Positions 6,035 to 6,694 of a stretch of DNA of 6,694 nt are shown piece after piece. The notes beneath the pieces are model-generated. The model saw only the letters and a list, made by a program, of their open reading frames with translations, was not told the origin of the DNA and ran no database searches. Location: positions 1 to 6,694 of the forward strand of contig JAOZLO010000159.1 of assembly GCA_029934775.1 (NCBI GenBank), given 5' to 3'. Position 1 is the first letter of the stretch. Every line of letters begins with the position of its first letter. The translations under genes were made by a program, and so were the position numbers. Source of the stretch: Desulfocapsaceae bacterium. Lineage in GTDB: Bacteria; Desulfobacterota; Desulfobulbia; Desulfobulbales; Desulfocapsaceae.

Positions 6035-6100
6035 TTTGGGAAGCAGGTGCAATAAGTCGATGCACAAAATGTAGCAAAAAACGCCATCACGGCAAACAAC

Positions 6101-6105
6101 AGGAG
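6101..6105 (+). promoter_or_regulatory. Ribosome binding site of the corrinoid protein gene
   Basis: AGGAG lies six bases before ATG 6112-6114. It fixes the start of the gene that runs off the window. The strength of this site contrasts with the poor ribosome site of pylSn just upstream. Confidence 0.8.
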
Positions 6106-6111
6106 AAAAAA

Positions 6112-6694
6112 ATGACAGATTATGGTGCAATGCAAGATGCCTTGATTAACTGTGACCAGGATAAACTCGTAGGTCTGGTCAATGCTGCTCTAGCTGAAGA
6201 AATACCTGCAGTAGAAATCCTGAATCAAGGTCTTATCAGTGGTATGGATGTTGTTGGTGAGAAAATGGAAGATGGGGATATGTTTATTCCTGAAGTACTT
6301 ATGGCTGCCAAAGCCATGGCTGAATGTGTCGGTATTTTAAAACCGCTCCTGGGAGAAGGTGAAGGTGCTCAGACAAGCAATGTAGTAATAGGAACTGTCA
6401 AAGGCGATCTTCATGATATCGGCAAAAACCTTGTTTCCATGATGATGGAAAGTGCTGGCATGACAATTCATAACCTTGGAGTTGATATAAGTCCTGAAGA
6501 CTTCGTGGCTCAAATCAAAGAAAAAGATGCTCAGATTGTCTGTCTTTCAGCTCTGTTAACAACCACTATGCCCATGATGAAGCAGACTATTGATGCCATA
6601 GTCGAAGCGGGTTTAAGAGATCAAGTCAAAATAATGGTTGGTGGTGCACCTGTGACCCAGGCCTTTGCCGATGAGATCGGAGCTGACGGGTTTG
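6112..6694 (+). CDS. Methyltransferase cognate corrinoid protein (MttC/MtgC type), 3' end cut by the window
   Basis: This small cytoplasmic cobalamin-binding protein accepts methyl groups from an MttB-family enzyme and passes them to a second methyltransferase. The window holds 194 residues, most of the usual 210-220, and ends without a stop. Residues about 1-85 form the helical cap domain, including EILNQGLISGMDVVGEKM and FIPEVLMAAKAM. Residues 89 onward are the Rossmann-like B12 domain. It has the base-off, His-on signature GDLHDIG (98-104, His101 as lower axial ligand to cobalt), then SALLTTTM (146-153) and GGAPV (177-181). It follows pylT and pylSn, and two MttB-family genes lie in the window. 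Whether it pairs with the Pyl-containing MttB, the Val-type paralogue, or both cannot be told from sequence, so no symbol is given. Confidence 0.92.
   Translation, partial: MTDYGAMQDALINCDQDKLVGLVNAALAEEIPAVEILNQGLISGMDVVGEKMEDGDMFIPEVLMAAKAMAECVGILKPLLGEGEGAQTSNVVIGTVKGDLHDIGKNLVSMMMESAGMTIHNLGVDISPEDFVAQIKEKDAQIVCLSALLTTTMPMMKQTIDAIVEAGLRDQVKIMVGGAPVTQAFADEIGADGF

Noticed and set aside
6038..6050. Possible sigma-54 promoter upstream of the corrinoid protein gene
   Set aside because: The GG and GC pairs are 9 nt apart (or 8 in the other register) rather than the required 10, and the surrounding bases fit poorly.
6047..6065. Inverted repeat GTGCA / TGCAC between pylSn and the corrinoid protein gene
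   Set aside because: The five-base arms with a 9-nt spacer are short enough to be chance, and no T-run follows.

Overview
The window is a methylamine and quaternary-amine methyltransferase locus that decodes UAG as pyrrolysine (Pyl). It holds a minus-strand MttB-type trimethylamine methyltransferase gene interrupted by an in-frame amber codon, a complete tRNA-Pyl gene with a CUA anticodon, and the stand-alone N-terminal half of pyrrolysyl-tRNA synthetase (PylSn). It also holds a second MttB-family gene without Pyl, the start of a corrinoid protein gene, and a sigma-54 activator with good -24/-12 promoters on both sides. The organism is a bacterium rather than a methanogen, because PylSn is a separate small protein and regulation uses sigma-54. 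The combination is best known from anaerobic Desulfobacterota and some Firmicutes such as Desulfitobacterium. A sulfate-reducing Desulfobacterota member is my guess, from gene content and not from a database match.

Layout. Positions 26-1507 (minus): mttB, 493 residues, with Pyl at residue 328 (UAG at 524-526). Its terminal codon is also UAG (26-28), backed by an in-frame UAA at 11-13. Positions 1508-1977: intergenic region with a sigma-54 promoter for mttB, a leader hairpin, two short tandem-repeat tracts, an inverted repeat and a probable sigma-70 promoter for the regulator. Positions 1978-3942 (plus): PrpR_N-PAS-AAA+-Fis sigma-54 activator. Positions 3943-4055: second sigma-54 promoter and a 12-bp palindrome. 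Positions 4056-5519 (plus): MttB-family methyltransferase with Val in place of Pyl. Positions 5576-5648 (plus): pylT. Positions 5681-6034 (plus): pylSn. Positions 6112-6694 (plus): corrinoid protein, cut by the window edge.

How it fits together (inference). The activator senses a small molecule through its PrpR_N or PAS domain and switches on both methyltransferase genes through sigma-54 RNA polymerase. MttB and its Pyl-less paralogue move methyl groups from trimethylamine and from a second substrate, probably a quaternary amine such as glycine betaine, onto the cobalt of corrinoid proteins like the one at the right edge. Methyl groups would then pass to tetrahydrofolate. pylT and pylSn supply part of the machinery needed to read through the amber codon. 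The catalytic half PylSc and the biosynthesis enzymes PylB, PylC and PylD are not in this window and must lie elsewhere if the system works.
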